NCBI GenBank assembly: GCA_018340375.1
Contig: JAFFJZ010000012.1
Coordinates: 7,130,001-7,194,000 of the forward strand
Reading direction: 5' to 3'
From: Gonatopus flavifemur
Taxonomy: Eukaryota > Arthropoda > Insecta > Hymenoptera > Dryinidae
DNA: 64,000 bases
Part shown: positions 43,918 to 55,845 of the stretch, piece after piece
How positions within the stretch are numbered: the stretch's first letter is position 1
Layout of the letters: every line of letters begins with the position of its first letter
The notes under the pieces: model-generated
What the model saw: the letters and a program-made list of their open reading frames with translations, nothing else
The model's database searches: none
Told to the model about the DNA's origin: nothing
Position numbers and translations under genes: made by a program

Positions 43918-45513
43918 CCCCTGGCGGAAACGTTACACCGTTTTTTTTGGGTGTAAATGGGGTGTAAGTGTATGTTGAGTGTAAAGTCGGTGGTATTTCG
44001 ATATTTTGGCGAATTTACACCCTGAAAACACGGCGTACTTGTGAATTTTTTACACCCAACAGTTACATCAAATCCACACTCAATTTTCACCCATCGTACA
44101 CCAACAAGAAATCCAAGAAATGAAGAGTATACACCATAATTTCACCTTGTTTACACCGAGAAACATCCGTATTTGATGTCAATCGGAACATAGGTACACC
44201 GAATTCCCACCGAATTCACACCCATTTTACACTGAATCTCCACTGAGCGAACACCAAACAAAAGATTCGGAAAGTAGGAAATATCCACCCAATTTCACCT
44301 GGTTCACGACAAAAGATCTGTGCAGATGATTTTAATCAAAACACAGGTACACCGAAATCGCACTGAATCAACACCCAATCCACACTCAATATCAACTCAT
44401 CGTACATCAACAAGAAATCGGAAAAATGGAGAGTATACACCATAATTCCACTCTGTTTACACCGGAAAACATCTGTACTTGATGTGAATCGAAACATAGG
44501 TCCACACACCGAATTTACACTCACAGCCCAGACAGCACAAAGCTCTGAAAGATAACATTTATGTGATCTTTGAGAACTAGTTGCTCTAAAAGATAACATA
44601 TATGTTATCTTTAAGAGCTTTGTGTTACCTGGGAGTATACCGAGAGCTATCTCACCCGATTCACACCAAGAAACAACCTCCAGTATTTTGTGGTCGGATA
44701 CCGTAACATCGAGTGTCCACTGGATTGGAACCGATACACCGGCTTCCCATCAAATAACACTCAATTTTTACTGAAAGAAAAACGCCTGAACCCGTCTAAC
44801 TCGGGGTACGCCGAGAAACCACCCAACGAATCTCCAGTCGGCATTCGGTTGCACCGAATTTCTACCGGATTCACACCGAATTTACACCCACAGTACGCCG
44901 AGAGCCTTTTCACCCAATTTACACCGACAAACAACCTCCAGTATTTTGTAGACGGGTACCAATACACCGATTTTCCATCGAATTAACACTCAATTTCCAC
45001 TCCAAAAACCCCTGAACACCTTGCACTCGGGGTACACTGAAAAACCACCCAACCAATCAGTCGGACCACGTATGCACCGAACTTCTACCAAATTCATACC
45101 GAATTTACACCCACAGTACACCGAGAGCTATCTCACCCAATTTACAACAAGAAACCAGCGCCAGTATTTTGTGGTCGGGTACTGATACACTGAGTTGCCG
45201 TCAAATTAACCACCCAACCAATTCCCATTCGGTAGAAATTCGGTGTATACGTATTTCGACTGGGAATTGGTTGGGTGGTCCTTTGGTGTACCCAGAGTGG
45301 CAAAGCTTTCGGTGTATTCTCAGTGAAAATAGAGTGCCAATTCGGTGGGAACTCGGTGTATCGGTACACAACCATAGAATGCTGGAGGTTGTTCCTTGAT
45401 GTAAATTGGGTGAGACTGCTCTCGGTGTACTTTGGGTGTAAAATATGGTGTAAAAAATTCACATCTACACTCAAAAATCACGGTGTTTACACGGTGTAAC
45501 ATTTCCGCCAGGG
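43918..45513. mobile_element. CCCTGGCGG-end element made of GGTGTAAAT repeats
   Basis: CCCTGGCGGAAACGTTACAC and the inverse right end CCCTGGCGGAAATGTTACAC bound about 1.6 kb. The element is packed with TTCGGTGTAAATTGGGTG motifs, mostly inverse on the left and forward on the far right. Flanks are GCT and TCT. The element at 44527-44633 is nested inside. Frames such as 44690-44986 are motif artefacts. Confidence 0.87.
44527..44633. mobile_element. 107-bp CCCAGACAGCAC element, TSD AG
   Basis: CCCAGACAGCACAAAGCTCT pairs with AGAGCTTTGTGTTACCTGGG. Arms contain AAAGATAACATATATGTTATC. AG flanks at 44525-44526 and 44634-44635. It is the innermost of a four-level nest. Confidence 0.88.
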
Positions 45514-45720
45514 TCTCCAAGTGTCATCACTTTAGTTCGTAAACAGCTATCGTAGGAGCCAATCGTGGGAGCTAACCAAAATGACGTTACCTCGTAAGGG
45601 TTAAACAAGGCAGGACTAATAAGGATTTGATGCGGAATCCCATACCAAAACCTCCAGGATAAATTAAAATTAGGATATGAACAGGAAATTCACAACCCAA
45701 AAATGTTGTATTCGGCATGG

Positions 45721-46094
45721 AGAGATCTAACTTGAAAGATATGCACAGTTGACATTTGTTCAGAAATATTTTCATAATTTAGAGGAAATTTATTTCACCA
45801 ATGAGTATACAATCTAAAATTGAGACATTTTTGCAATTTATTAAACTATACACTTTATAAACATGTATATTCATAATCTCAGGATAACCTAACAAAGTCT
45901 TGATGAGATTACAGCGAGGGAAACCTATTTCAACCTTCTAGGATAATTTAAGGGAAACCTAATTAGGATCAAATGAGCTTATCCCTACGTGGAGCATCCA
46001 CATCCAATCCAGATTAGGATTTCAGCAGGTATACCGTATTTCGGATGACCTTGTTAGGTCCTCACCATATGTCGAGTTGACCCTATGATAATTT
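45721..46094. other. No gene recognised
   Basis: May include decayed Copia sequence. CAGGATAACCTAACAAAG and GGAAACCTAATTAGGAT-like strings recur, suggesting a degenerate repeat. Confidence 0.35.
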
Positions 46095-46115
46095 CCAGTC
46101 GGGTAGTTACCAAAC

Positions 46116-46223
46116 TTTCCTTATTATTACCAAATCTTGGTAATAGTTACCAAATCTTGGTAGTAGTTACCAAATCTTGGTAATAGTTACCAAATCTTGG
46201 TAATAGTTACCAAATCTTGGTAA
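46116..46223. repeat. 20-bp palindromic tandem repeat, about five copies
   Basis: The unit TTACCAAATCTTGGTAATAG is repeated head-to-tail almost without change. Each unit is itself a palindrome (TTACCAA-TTGGTAA). Confidence 0.9.
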
Positions 46224-46572
46224 CCCGGGGAAAAAAATTCCATATATGGACCCATATATGGAGTCATATATGTTCATATATGAAAGTGGGGAATCTATCA
46301 GTATTGATCTCACTTCTCTCTCCTTTGGTTTTTCATCACGTTCCATAAAAAATTGTGATATGTTTTTTGTCCATATATGGATGGAGATGTAATGTATGAT
46401 TGAATATAATCACATATGGCCATGTACAGTCTCATTCATACATGATCATATATGACCAAAATCCATATATGCTCATATATGATCTCATATATGTTTTCAT
46501 ATGTTCATATATGATTCACATATGATTCATATACGCTCATATACAACCATATATGAATTATTTTCTGCCGGG
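46224..46572. mobile_element. CCCGGG-end element, CATATATG motif, TSD AA
   Basis: CCCGGGGAAAAAAATTCCAT and the inverse right end CCCGGCAGAAAATAATTCAT. AA flanks at 46222-46223 and 46573-46574. The interior is full of TCATATATG motifs. 349 bp. Confidence 0.82.
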
Positions 46573-46886
46573 AATAATAAACCAATCACATATTTAAGGG
46601 AACCAAATGAATTTGGTAACTATAACTAGGTTCTTTTTTCAGTGTGTGCATTCTCATATATTACACAATTGCTAGAGACTATCACTGAATTTTCATAATG
46701 TCATTTGTAATATGTATTTTTCCCAATGTAAATATGAATAATCATACATGAACCTTTTTGTCCGAAGTGCCACACAGAAATCATTGTTTTGCGATAACTT
46801 TCCTTCAATCAATTATATTGTCGTTCGTACAGAATGTCTCGAAAGAAGAAGGAATTCGGCACTTATTATCGAAAAAAAGCGCATAA

Positions 46887-46992
46887 CCCACATAGCACAA
46901 ATGTCTCAGTAATATCTCCAGAATATTCTGGAGACATTGTAATATTGTCAGAATATTCTGGAGATATTACTGAGACATTTCTGCTATATGGG
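46887..46992. mobile_element. 106-bp CCCACATAGCAC element, TSD AA
   Basis: CCCACATAGCACAAATGTCT pairs with the inverse right end CCCATATAGCAGAAATGTCT. Arms contain AATATCTCCAGAATATTC. AA flanks at 46885-46886 and 46993-46994. It lies near the start of the hAT frame. The end is related to the CCCAGACAGCAC family. Confidence 0.88.
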
Positions 46993-47159
46993 AAGAATAG
47001 AAGAGCAGCAAAAGCTGACCGAATCCATTGAGAAATTTCTCCAAAATTCTTCTAATGGTGTAGATCAATCAAAACCAGAATCGGCTGATACGTTGATGGT
47101 GGTATCTGTGAATTCTGAAAATTCCATATCAAATAATGACAATAATTCAACTACAACAT

Positions 47160-47541
47160 CCCTAGTAAAAATGAATCATATAAGAACATACATAAAGCAT
47201 ATAGAAACCATATATGGTCATATATGACCATATATAATTCATACGCAATCCATATTGAATCCGTATATGATCATATACGGCCCATAGAGAATCCATATAT
47301 GACCTTTCGATGCAAGACTTTCCCATACATGTGAAAAAATTCTGTCACATATGAAATATTTTTCGTATATGGATTTTATATGGATTACATATGAGTCATA
47401 TATGATCATACATGGATCACATATGGATTAAATATGGATTGTATATGATTCTATGCATTTTCATATATGAATCATATATGAATTTTATATGTATTATGTA
47501 TGGATTATGTATGGGTCATATATGTTCGTTTTGTACGAGGG
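47160..47541. mobile_element. CCCTAGTAAAAA element, CATATATG motif, TSD AT
   Basis: CCCTAGTAAAAATGAATCAT and the inverse right end CCCTCGTACAAAACGAACAT. AT flanks at 47158-47159 and 47542-47543. Same motif family as 34548-34833. It interrupts the hAT N-terminal region. 382 bp. Confidence 0.85.
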
Positions 47542-48825
47542 ATATGAAAATATGACAAACGGAGAAAGAGAAAAAGGAGAAGAGGGATAAGAAAAAGAAG
47601 AAGGGGAAGAGAGAGAAGAAACAGAAAAAGAGGAAGAGGCAGAAAAGAGAGAAGGAAAAGAACAAGAGAAAATAGTGGAATCGGAGGAATTAAGTAGCGA
47701 TAATTCAGAAATTCTAACAATTAATTTCTCCTTTCATTTTGATGACCCGAGGACATAGTCCTCTACAATTGGAAATCGCATGATAGAATTCTTGGTTAAA
47801 AAAGGTCCAATTCAGATTGAAGAACGTAATTTTCCAGTAAATGAAGTGACAGGTCGCAAATTTAATTGACAAAACAAAACTTTACCAAATGGCGAAAAGC
47901 TCACTAGAATTTGGTTAGTGTATTCAATTGCGCGTGACTCCACATTTTGCTGTTGTTGTAAAATTTTTCAGCAGGAAAAATATCGATATTAAATTAATAA
48001 GTGGTAAATACACAGATTGGATTCACGCTGCTGCATATTTTCCAGAACACGAACGTAGTTTCAATCACATTGAATGTTTCGGAAAGTGGAGTGAGTTAAG
48101 AGGGAGAATGAACAATAATACAACAATTGATAAGGAACGGCGAAGGTTGTTAGATCATGAGATAAAAAAGTGGAAAGGTATTTTAGGAAGATTAGTTGCT
48201 GTTATTCAATTCTTAGCAGGGCAATGTTTAGCGATTCGTGGTGTGAGTTCTACATGATTTGCAAGTAATAATGGTAACTTTCTGGAAGCCGTGGAAATGT
48301 TATCCAAGTTTAACCCTATCATTAGTGAGCATATCAATAACATTCAACAGTCCCAAAATAAAAGAAATCATATACCTCATTACTTAGGTGTTCATTTTCA
48401 AACTGGAATAATTAGTTTATTAGGTGATGCAGTGAAAAAAGAAATAATAAACCATTTGAAAAATTCGAAGTACTTTTCAATAATTTTACATTGTACACCT
48501 GACGTTAGCCATGTTGAGCAAATCAGTTCTATCGCAAGATTTGTCAACATTGAGAAGAATGAAGCATCCATTGGAGAACATTTCCTAGACTTTCACCCAT
48601 TTGAAGATAGCACTGGAGAAAGACTTTGTGATTTTATTGTTACGAAATTGTTTCCTTCACTCGGATTAAGTATTCAGAATCTGCGTGGGTAGGGTTATGA
48701 TAACGGAGCAAATATGAAGGGTAAAAATTCTGGTTTACAAAAACGAATTTTGGATATAAATCCAAGAGCTATATTTGTGCCCTGTTTCTCCCATACATTG
48801 AATCTAGTGGTGAACGATGCCGCTA

Positions 48826-50959
48826 CACGGAGAAAACAGTAATGAGAAAAATGATGTGATTTGTCGAAAATTTTACCATAATTTATAGAGTGTGAGCGTT
48901 CGTCTGTACCTATTTCAAAAAATACGATAATATATGGAAAAAATTGCTCATAGTAAAATCCAATAGAATTCTATGACACGTTTTCCAATGATTCATGCAT
49001 GTTCTACTATGACGGAAAACAAATTTTGGTGTACGTCATCACGAGAAAACTCCAAGCGACTAAAGTGATATTTTTGCTAGACAGTATGGGACTTTTTCTG
49101 TAAATACAACGATTTCCAAAAAGTATGAGATATAGCTTTATGATAACAATCCGGCTGATCAGAAAATAATTAGAATGAGAGGAGGGAGGGGGGGGGGCTT
49201 TTTTGGCACCTTTCTTCCCGTCCCCCCTCTTTTGTTCTGTGTGTTTTCATTTCATGGCGACGGATGTTGAATTCTGCCATCTTGGGACTGCAATTAGACA
49301 AAGTTTTGATCATTCAGGAAGGTATTTTTTTATATACCATATAACAAAGTGTATCTCCAATGACGGGGTCCCCCTTCTCACGATTGTCTGCTTGGCTGTG
49401 CTGCTCCTATGATGATGATGATGAACTGGAACACAAGAAAAATCCTCAACGCGCAAATGTGATGTATACATCGTGCATATATATAAGCTCAAGAAGAATG
49501 AAGTTATAGTGACGCATGTAATGATCAGTTTATATACGAATTGAACAATCTCGACTCCACTCGTGAGGAAATTGGAATGATAGGAGCGCTCCACTGTGCC
49601 ACTTAATGGAAGTGAATTCAAATGAAAGGCGGCAAAGTGAACTTCCACAGTATTGTAGCGAGTATTCATCACACCTCTTACAATACAAAAGTTGTATGAA
49701 GGAATTTTTGTGTTTCATTGATTCAAAAAATCTAATATACCAAATTCTTACATGGGTTCTATACGACACTTGTGAAAGATTCAAATATAACCTCATTGTC
49801 GTCTCAATGACATCCAGCGTAATTTTCTATTCAGGCAATCTTTATCAATCTGAAATTGAACAATGACAAAAATTACGAGAATTGATGTTTCTGAAGTTTG
49901 AATCGTTTATTGAAAGTAACGAGTAATCAAATAACGAAACTTTTGACTGCTAAGGTCTTGAATCTTTCAGTGCAGTGTTTGAATTATATCTTTTATCAAA
50001 TAGAACTGATCCGAAAATATAAATGTCAATTATTCAATAGATTCTGTTCTATTGGATTTTCGTTTCGTTTCAAAAAACAATTCAAATTGAACCAGCATAC
50101 AAATTTTATCAATCCGAGAATGCTGTCAAATAAGAAGGTTCAAACAGGAAAAGTAGTATGTTGAATTCAAAATAGAGAATGTGATGAAGAAACAAAAACA
50201 TATACACACATATCCACATAAATGAGGTAAAAGAAATGACAATGACCACCATTAATCATGAGAACATTTTTATTCGATCAAGCGATGGAATATAAATTAT
50301 GTTTATTTATGTTGTTTTATACAGTTATCCTCAAGTTTTTCATGTAGGACATAAATTTCACATCTCATTTATAATATTATCAATATAATAAATCACAAAT
50401 AAGCGTAAAAACATAATTGCAGATGACAATAATAAAGATGCACAGCAGTAAATTTTCGTTTTTTTGAAAATCTTCTGTCTCACTTTCGCGTAGATACACT
50501 CTCGGTCGTTCGTTCGTTCGGAAATCATCGGCGAACGTCGGGGGATGGTTTACGTACGCACGCTTATGATTCGCCGTAAAATCGAATAATGTTTTGGATA
50601 CAAATGAATCATTTTTCCCATACCAAATCGGATTTTAGGAATATCAAAGAATATGCCATACTGGTATTGCTTTAATCAACTGAAGTTGTTGTGAAGTTTT
50701 AAATAATACATTCTGATTCATGACGTTACGGATAGCGATATATGTTATTATGAATACATGATATATATGTTTTATTATTTTTGCCATCAGTATGGTACTT
50801 TTGAAAGACCTGTCTCTCAAAATTGAATTCACAAATATTAAACTTTCAAAGTCGAATTGCATATCTTCTTATTGGTTCAAGACTAACGCTCGGACTCTAG
50901 ACATTATGGTAATATTTTCCACGAATAATGACAGTTTTCTCAATTCTGTTTTCTCCGTG
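48826..50959. mobile_element. 2.1-kb CACGGAG-end element, TSD TA
   Basis: CACGGAGAAAACAG and its exact inverse CTGTTTTCTCCGTG bound 2134 bp. TA flanks at 48824-48825 and 50960-50961. Excision with one TA rejoins the hAT frame from NDAA into a following N-N-E-I-R segment. The interior is AT-rich with a G-run near 49185 and a GC blip at about 50490-50570. Its small frames (for example 49203-49412 and 49898-50164) show no domain. The end matches the 370-bp family, but the interior does not. Confidence 0.88.
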
Positions 50960-52097
50960 TAGAATAAATAATGAAATTCGTTCTTTCTTCAATATAGTAC
51001 AAGAAATATATGTATCTTTTCCTCTTCTCCATTCAGATGAGATATCCTCAAGAAGCATATTCCTGTTCTGACCTCAAAACCATTGGGTGAAACTCGATGG
51101 GAAAGTAGAGTAGATGCTATAAGGCCATTGATTTCTAATTACGGGAATATTCATGACAGTTTTATGGAAATAGTACAAGATAATAAGAGAGATACAAAAA
51201 TACGAAATATGGCACAATCGTTGGCAGATGGATTGATCAATTTCAAATTTATATGTTCAGCAATAATTTGGTATGATCTGCTTCCTAAATACCACATTAT
51301 CAGTAAAATGTCACAAAGTATTGAACAGAACATAACGGATGTGTCGCGGCTTCCCAAAATCTCATCGCGTACTTGAACGAAAGAAGAAACGATGAAGGAT
51401 TTGATATTTATATAAAAGAGGTTGAAGGGCTCTCAAAACAAGTAGGTGTCTCACCTGAATTTCCCAAAATTCGTCCCAGAAAAATACGACGTCAGTTTTC
51501 ATATGAATCTCAAGATGATCCTGTTACAGATTCTAGAGAATATTTTAAAGTCAATTTCTATTTTAGTACATTGGATACAACAACAACTCAATACGTGAAA
51601 GATTTACGTTATTGAATGAATCTCATGATTTATTCAAATTTTGATATCAATTTCGAGATATGCTACAAGAGACATTGAAGTAATCATGTATGGATTTCGA
51701 CATATTCTCACAGAAACCACACGGAGATTTGATTGACAAAGTTATTGATGGGATTGAGCTTCTCAATGAAATATCTTATATTGCGATAATGAATGCTTCT
51801 GACATACCTCAAGATATCTTGAATTATATTGTATGCAATAACCTCACTCCTTGTTTCCCAAATTTTGCCACATCTCTTCAAATATTTTCAACTGTACCAA
51901 TGACGATAGCATCGGGAGAAAGGAACTTTTCAAAACTTAAATTGATCAAAAATTATTTAGGAATAACGATGTCTCAACAACGATTGACGGACCTTGCACT
52001 CATTTCAATTAAAAATGATATTTGTCAAAAATTGTCCGTAACAGAAATTATAGAAAACTCCGCAAATAAAATCGCTCGAAGAATTAAATTTCAATGA

Positions 52098-52504
52098 TTT
52101 TCCTCGGGGTAATTATTCGAAAAAATCTCTAAATCAGAGAGAGTGGAACATCTAAGTCGAAATTAGGTCTCAGTGGTGAGATTGTCCGGTTCGAGTGGTA
52201 TTTCCATCTATTCTGTTCTTTGGAAAAGGTAAATTCACTATACAATGGAAGTGATCGTGAAATTTCAAACTTTAGGGTCTCATTCTAATAATGTGGAGGA
52301 TTAATGTATAATTTCCCAATAAGTTTGAAGATTCTCTTGTGCTGATTCTTCATTTGGACTATTTTTATTTAATCAGTAATATGTGATCACTATGCCCGTT
52401 TTTGCAATTTGATTCGAATTAGCTAAGGAATGTTATAAATATTTGTGAAATGAGAGAATCTTTGTATGTTCTGTACACTTCGTTGAAATGATCCATTTTT
52501 ATCG
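52098..52504. other. Sequence 3' of the hAT remnant
   Basis: No element ends or coding frame recognised. It may contain the untranslated tail of the hAT element. Confidence 0.35.
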
Positions 52505-52715
52505 ATATATGGTAAGGTAAAAGACCCGGTGCCCGATCACTTTTCGTTGTATCGATACTAAAATGGCTTGGAACAGTTTGTGAACGACCTACAGGTCTGT
52601 TTTTTCTTTTCATAAGTATCAAAAGGGGTTTCATATATCAAAAAACAAATGTTGAAGAATATATCAAGAGGGAATTCAATTAGAATAACGTTCAAAAGGG
52701 AAGAAATCTAATACC

Positions 52716-52825
52716 CCAGTAGCCGATCATAATGAAATGATTCAACCTAGTACTCGATCAGCACAGTCTCCAGTAGCCGATCACAATAAAACGATTCACC
52801 TCAGTACTCGATCAGCGTATCCGTC
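52716..52825 (+). repeat. Tandem repeat, ~57-bp unit, two copies
   Basis: The unit runs from CCAGTAGCCGATCA through AATGATTCA to AGTACTCGATCAGC, with two adjacent copies inside the 52.5-54.8 kb element. Confidence 0.75.
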
Positions 52826-53122
52826 TTGATTAATGAAGTGCATTTGATAAGTTTGATAAGATGAATGATACCAATAATGAACATAAGCAAATAGTCAAAT
52901 TCACTTGGCTTAAGAAAAAGAAATGCATGATTCTATGTGGTAACTATAGTTATATGTACCCAACCTCAAATTTTTGTACACTTCATTTCATCTAATCCCT
53001 ATGTTGTATATGAGAAAATTATACGACAAGTTTTCAATAAATGAAAGATTCATGAAAGTTAGAAAGACATTAATAATATCAGAACACTGAGAAATGGGCG
53101 ATATAGATAAAAACAAACCATG

Positions 53123-54287
53123 CCCAGACAACATTGAGAGTTCTAAAAGAATCCGCAAAGAATTCTCGGATGTTAGAAAGAATTCTTCAGGAGCACCAAA
53201 AGTAATCGGAAGAATTCTGGTAGAATATATTCAGAACTCTGAATTGTCCAACCAATAGAGCATTCTTGGTGTTCTTTTTCCATCACATTAGAATTAATTA
53301 TGAACTCACAAGAAGAATTCTTTGAGAACATTGAAAGTATAAATAAAGAGCAAATTAAGACTCCTCAAGAAACTCGTTTCTTTAATAAAAGGAGTTATTT
53401 TGAATGTCAAATGTATCTGTTAATTGGAGAGTTTCATAAATTGAATAATATAAAATTAGTTGACATTGGGTACAGTTTTATCCAAGTGTTTGAATGATTT
53501 TTTATTCGTTTGTTATTAAATATTTTTTCCTGCCTGCACATAAAAAGAATTTATATTCGACATTGTAATTTGGAAGAATTCAACGTACATTCTGATGCAT
53601 AAGAGTTTAGTTTTGAATTTGGACAAATTTTTGTTTCAAAATTATTCTTCAAAGAAGTGTAATTGCAATCCCTATCAAACTATCGTCAATTTTAGATGTC
53701 AGTTATTTTCGAAATATGAATATTTTAAATAACACAAATCTCTATAGAGAACATTTCAGTATCTCTCGGTATACCGATGAAATCACCCCCCGGAACGTTT
53801 TATTTTAGGTTTTTTTAATATTTATTCAATTTTTCGTATCGATAACGATGATTTATCACAATTTTTCACAAAAGCATGAATATTAGCGTGACAAGAGAAC
53901 ATAAATTACTTGAATCTTAGGGTGAAAAAAAGATATTTCAAAAAGATATTGAAAACTTCCGCCAATAAGTTGGTTTAGCATGTGCGAACTGAAAAACGTA
54001 TGATCTTATTAGCGCCATCTACATTTTCAACGAATCCGCAAATAATTCTTTGGGATTGAATAGAGAACACCGCACGAGTCAATATCATTGGACATTTGAG
54101 AGTTCTTAAATCACACTCCAAGAGTTGTTTTCGAACATTTTACAAACTCCCTAAATCATGCAGAAGAATTCTCTGAGAACCCCATACGTTCTAAATGAAT
54201 TCTGAAAGAATTCTATGCTGTGAGTTCTTGAGAAGTTCATGTTAAGAACTCATATGGCATTCTTTCGAAACTATCTTGCTGTCTGGG
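53123..54287. mobile_element. CCCAGACA-end element, AAGAATTCT motif, TSD TG
   Basis: CCCAGACAACATTGAGAGTT and the inverse right end CCCAGACAGCAAGATAGTTT. TG flanks at 53121-53122 and 54288-54289. Subterminal AGAATTCTTTC/GAAAGAATTCT motifs occur at both sides. A 65-codon frame (53300-53497) has no recognisable domain. 1165 bp. Confidence 0.82.
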
Positions 54288-54959
54288 TGTATACAAACCG
54301 TAAGACATTGACACGATACAACTCCAACACTGACCGAGTACTAGATCGATATGCGCCAAGGCGGAATCAATAGTCAGGTATTTTTAAATATAAAACAATA
54401 TGATGAGATCATTTGACTGTTATAATCCTCTGAATGGATTATTCAATAATGTTAATATACCCTTCAAATGTCGAATCTTTCAAAATTAGACTGATAAACT
54501 CTGAAATACGGAACGAAAGTGTCGCTTCGAATGAACGTATACTAAATCGAGCATTATCGAATTTCACAGTCGTGCATGAAAACCGTTGGAGATATATTTA
54601 TTTCTCTTCGCTAAGCCTCAAGATATTCCATCACACAATCAATTTATACTAAGTAAGAACTATTCTATTGATGATAATTTTTTCATCAATGATTTCATAC
54701 ATAATAACTTCAGAAATACATGAAATATTGGAATTGATTGGGTTCTAGACCCTGATCGGGTACCAGGTCTCTTACTTTATTCCCATACATTTTATTCATT
54801 CGAGTGATTTTTTTGTTGAATATATGAAAATAAATAATTCTGAAACCCATTTTTATCGACATGGATACTTGAGCAACCCTTCGCGAGTACTCTTCATCGC
54901 GTTAAATTTTTATAATACTAGAGTGAAATGAAAAATCATATATGATGATATATGAAAAA

Positions 54960-55705
54960 TTGTTCCTTTTTTCTTTTACACCAGCGCGGCAAAAAATATC
55001 AATGCACAGGGCGGCATAAAGGTCAGAAACGGCCCTGATTCGCCGAAACCTCCGAATTTCGAAAACCGAAGGGTGCAAATCAATTCTACGGAAAAAATCA
55101 CAGGAGAAAGTATATTCACTTTACTTGGAGAAAAAATTATTATAAACAATGATGACATGAAAAATAGCGTTTTGTTCCATGGACACGCTATTGCCAATAG
55201 GTTCAATCTAACAACGCCATCAATTCTATTGGCAAAAAATAACATATATGTGTCTTGTTGTTTGACGATTCGATTGTTTAATGCTAAAATTCTGTAAACA
55301 AATTAGTTAAAACTTTCGAATTTTGGAAAACGAAGAGTACCAATCGATTATACGGGAAGAATCATGACAGAAAATATATTCACTTTATTTTGAGAGAAAT
55401 TGTTTTGCAATGAAATTTTTATAAACAATGATAATAGAAGAAATAGCTTTTCTTAACTAATTTTAGCAATAAATAATCGATTCGTTGAACATAAACGAAT
55501 ATACCTCATTTTTCGCTAACACAATCCATGGCGTTGTTCGTTTGACCTATCAGCAAAAGCGTATCCATGGGGCAGACGTTATCTCTTCTCTTATTGTTTA
55601 TAATGAATTTAATTGCAAAATAGTTTCTTTCTAAATAGAATGAATATATTTTCACTGATGATTTTTCCCGTAGAATCGATTGCCATCCCGTTTTTCGAAA
55701 TTTTT
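54960..55705. repeat. Three-copy repeat, two direct and one inverted
   Basis: A ~100-bp block with AATTTCGAAAACCGAAGGGT, TATTCACTTTA and ATTATAAACAATGAT occurs at 55055-55155. It occurs again, diverged, at 55315-55430 and inverted at 55635-55705. It is probably an eroded inverted-repeat element. The 74-codon frame at 55073-55297 is not supported as a gene. Confidence 0.55.
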
Positions 55706-55845
55706 AAATAATGTTTTTAAACAATTTCAGCAATGAACAATCAAATGGTTCAACAAAAACACGTATATCTTATCTCTTGCTAATGCCATCAATGTCGTCG
55801 ATACTTTGGTGCTATCTATGCTGTACCAGCCCTGGGACTTGATGG

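Larger units (their letters stand above)
43799..45600. mobile_element. piggyBac-type non-autonomous element, TSD TTAA
   Basis: CCCTTACGAGGTAACGTC at the left and its exact inverse GACGTTACCTCGTAAGGG at the right are flanked by TTAA at 43795-43798 and 45601-45604. A TTAA target and CCC ends are diagnostic of the piggyBac group. Its own sequence is only about 200 bp because 43918-45513 is a later insertion. It interrupts Copia gag. Confidence 0.9.
43285..45720 (+). pseudogene. Copia-type gag fragment, split by a nested stack
   Basis: The ATG at 43285 starts MAAFVDRYIMMELNNGNFQ. After a frameshift near 43345 the frame gives RMGVVLGEKELWEIITDD, TFATFVLTIEDNELQHVSS, CETARAAWTSLCEFHEKDS and EKHVSKFNELFQ, typical of the gag-like UBN2 region of Copia elements. 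The frame resumes after 45604 with an NKDLMRNPIPKPP segment. Excising 43799-45600 with one TTAA rejoins KREF to the downstream part. No protease, integrase or RT remains. Confidence 0.8.
46095..46637. mobile_element. Element with GTTACCAAA subrepeats, interrupted
   Basis: The left region CCAGTCGGGTAGTTACCAAA is inverse to TTTGGTAACTATAACTAGGTTC near 46610-46635, followed by a CTTTTTTCAGTG end. Between them lie the 20-bp tandem array and the nested element 46224-46572. Limits approximate. Confidence 0.5.
46834..52097 (+). pseudogene. hAT transposase (TTF/DUF4371 type), split by three insertions
   Basis: A CGTACAG acceptor-like site precedes MSRKKKEFGTYYRKKAH. Then come an RIEEQQKLTESIEKFLQNSS helix, the TTF-type zinc-finger region (GNRMIEFLVKKGPIQI, IWLVYSIARDSTFCCCCKIF), and DUF4371 with HFQTGIISLLGDAVKKEI, GYDNGANMKGK and PCFSHTLNLVVNDAA. 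After the third insertion follow GETRWESRVDAIRPL and the C-terminal dimerisation block SGERNFSKLKLIKNYLG. Insertions are at 46887-46992, 47160-47541 and 48826-50959. Several frameshifts and stops also occur. Terminal repeats of the element were not found. Confidence 0.87.
52505..54783. mobile_element. Inverted-repeat element, AGACCCGGTGCCCGATCA ends
   Basis: The left region GGTAAGGTAAAAGACCCGGT followed by GCCCGATCA is inverse to TGATCGGGTACCAGGTCTCT near 54752-54775. The element at 53123-54287 is nested in it. Both flanks also carry AGTACTCGATCAGC / GAGTACTAGATCGA motifs. Exact ends and TSD unresolved. Confidence 0.62.

Noticed and set aside
46116..46223. CRISPR-like short regular repeats
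   Set aside because: The units are contiguous without spacers, palindromic, and inside a eukaryotic transposon.
47505..47720. Minus-strand leucine/phenylalanine-rich frame resembling a membrane protein
   Set aside because: It is antisense to a GAAAAAGAGGAAGAG purine run in the hAT N-terminal region; the hydrophobicity is a composition artefact.
48826..50959. Autonomous transposon coding for its own transposase
   Set aside because: Frames inside are under 130 codons and none shows a transposase motif.
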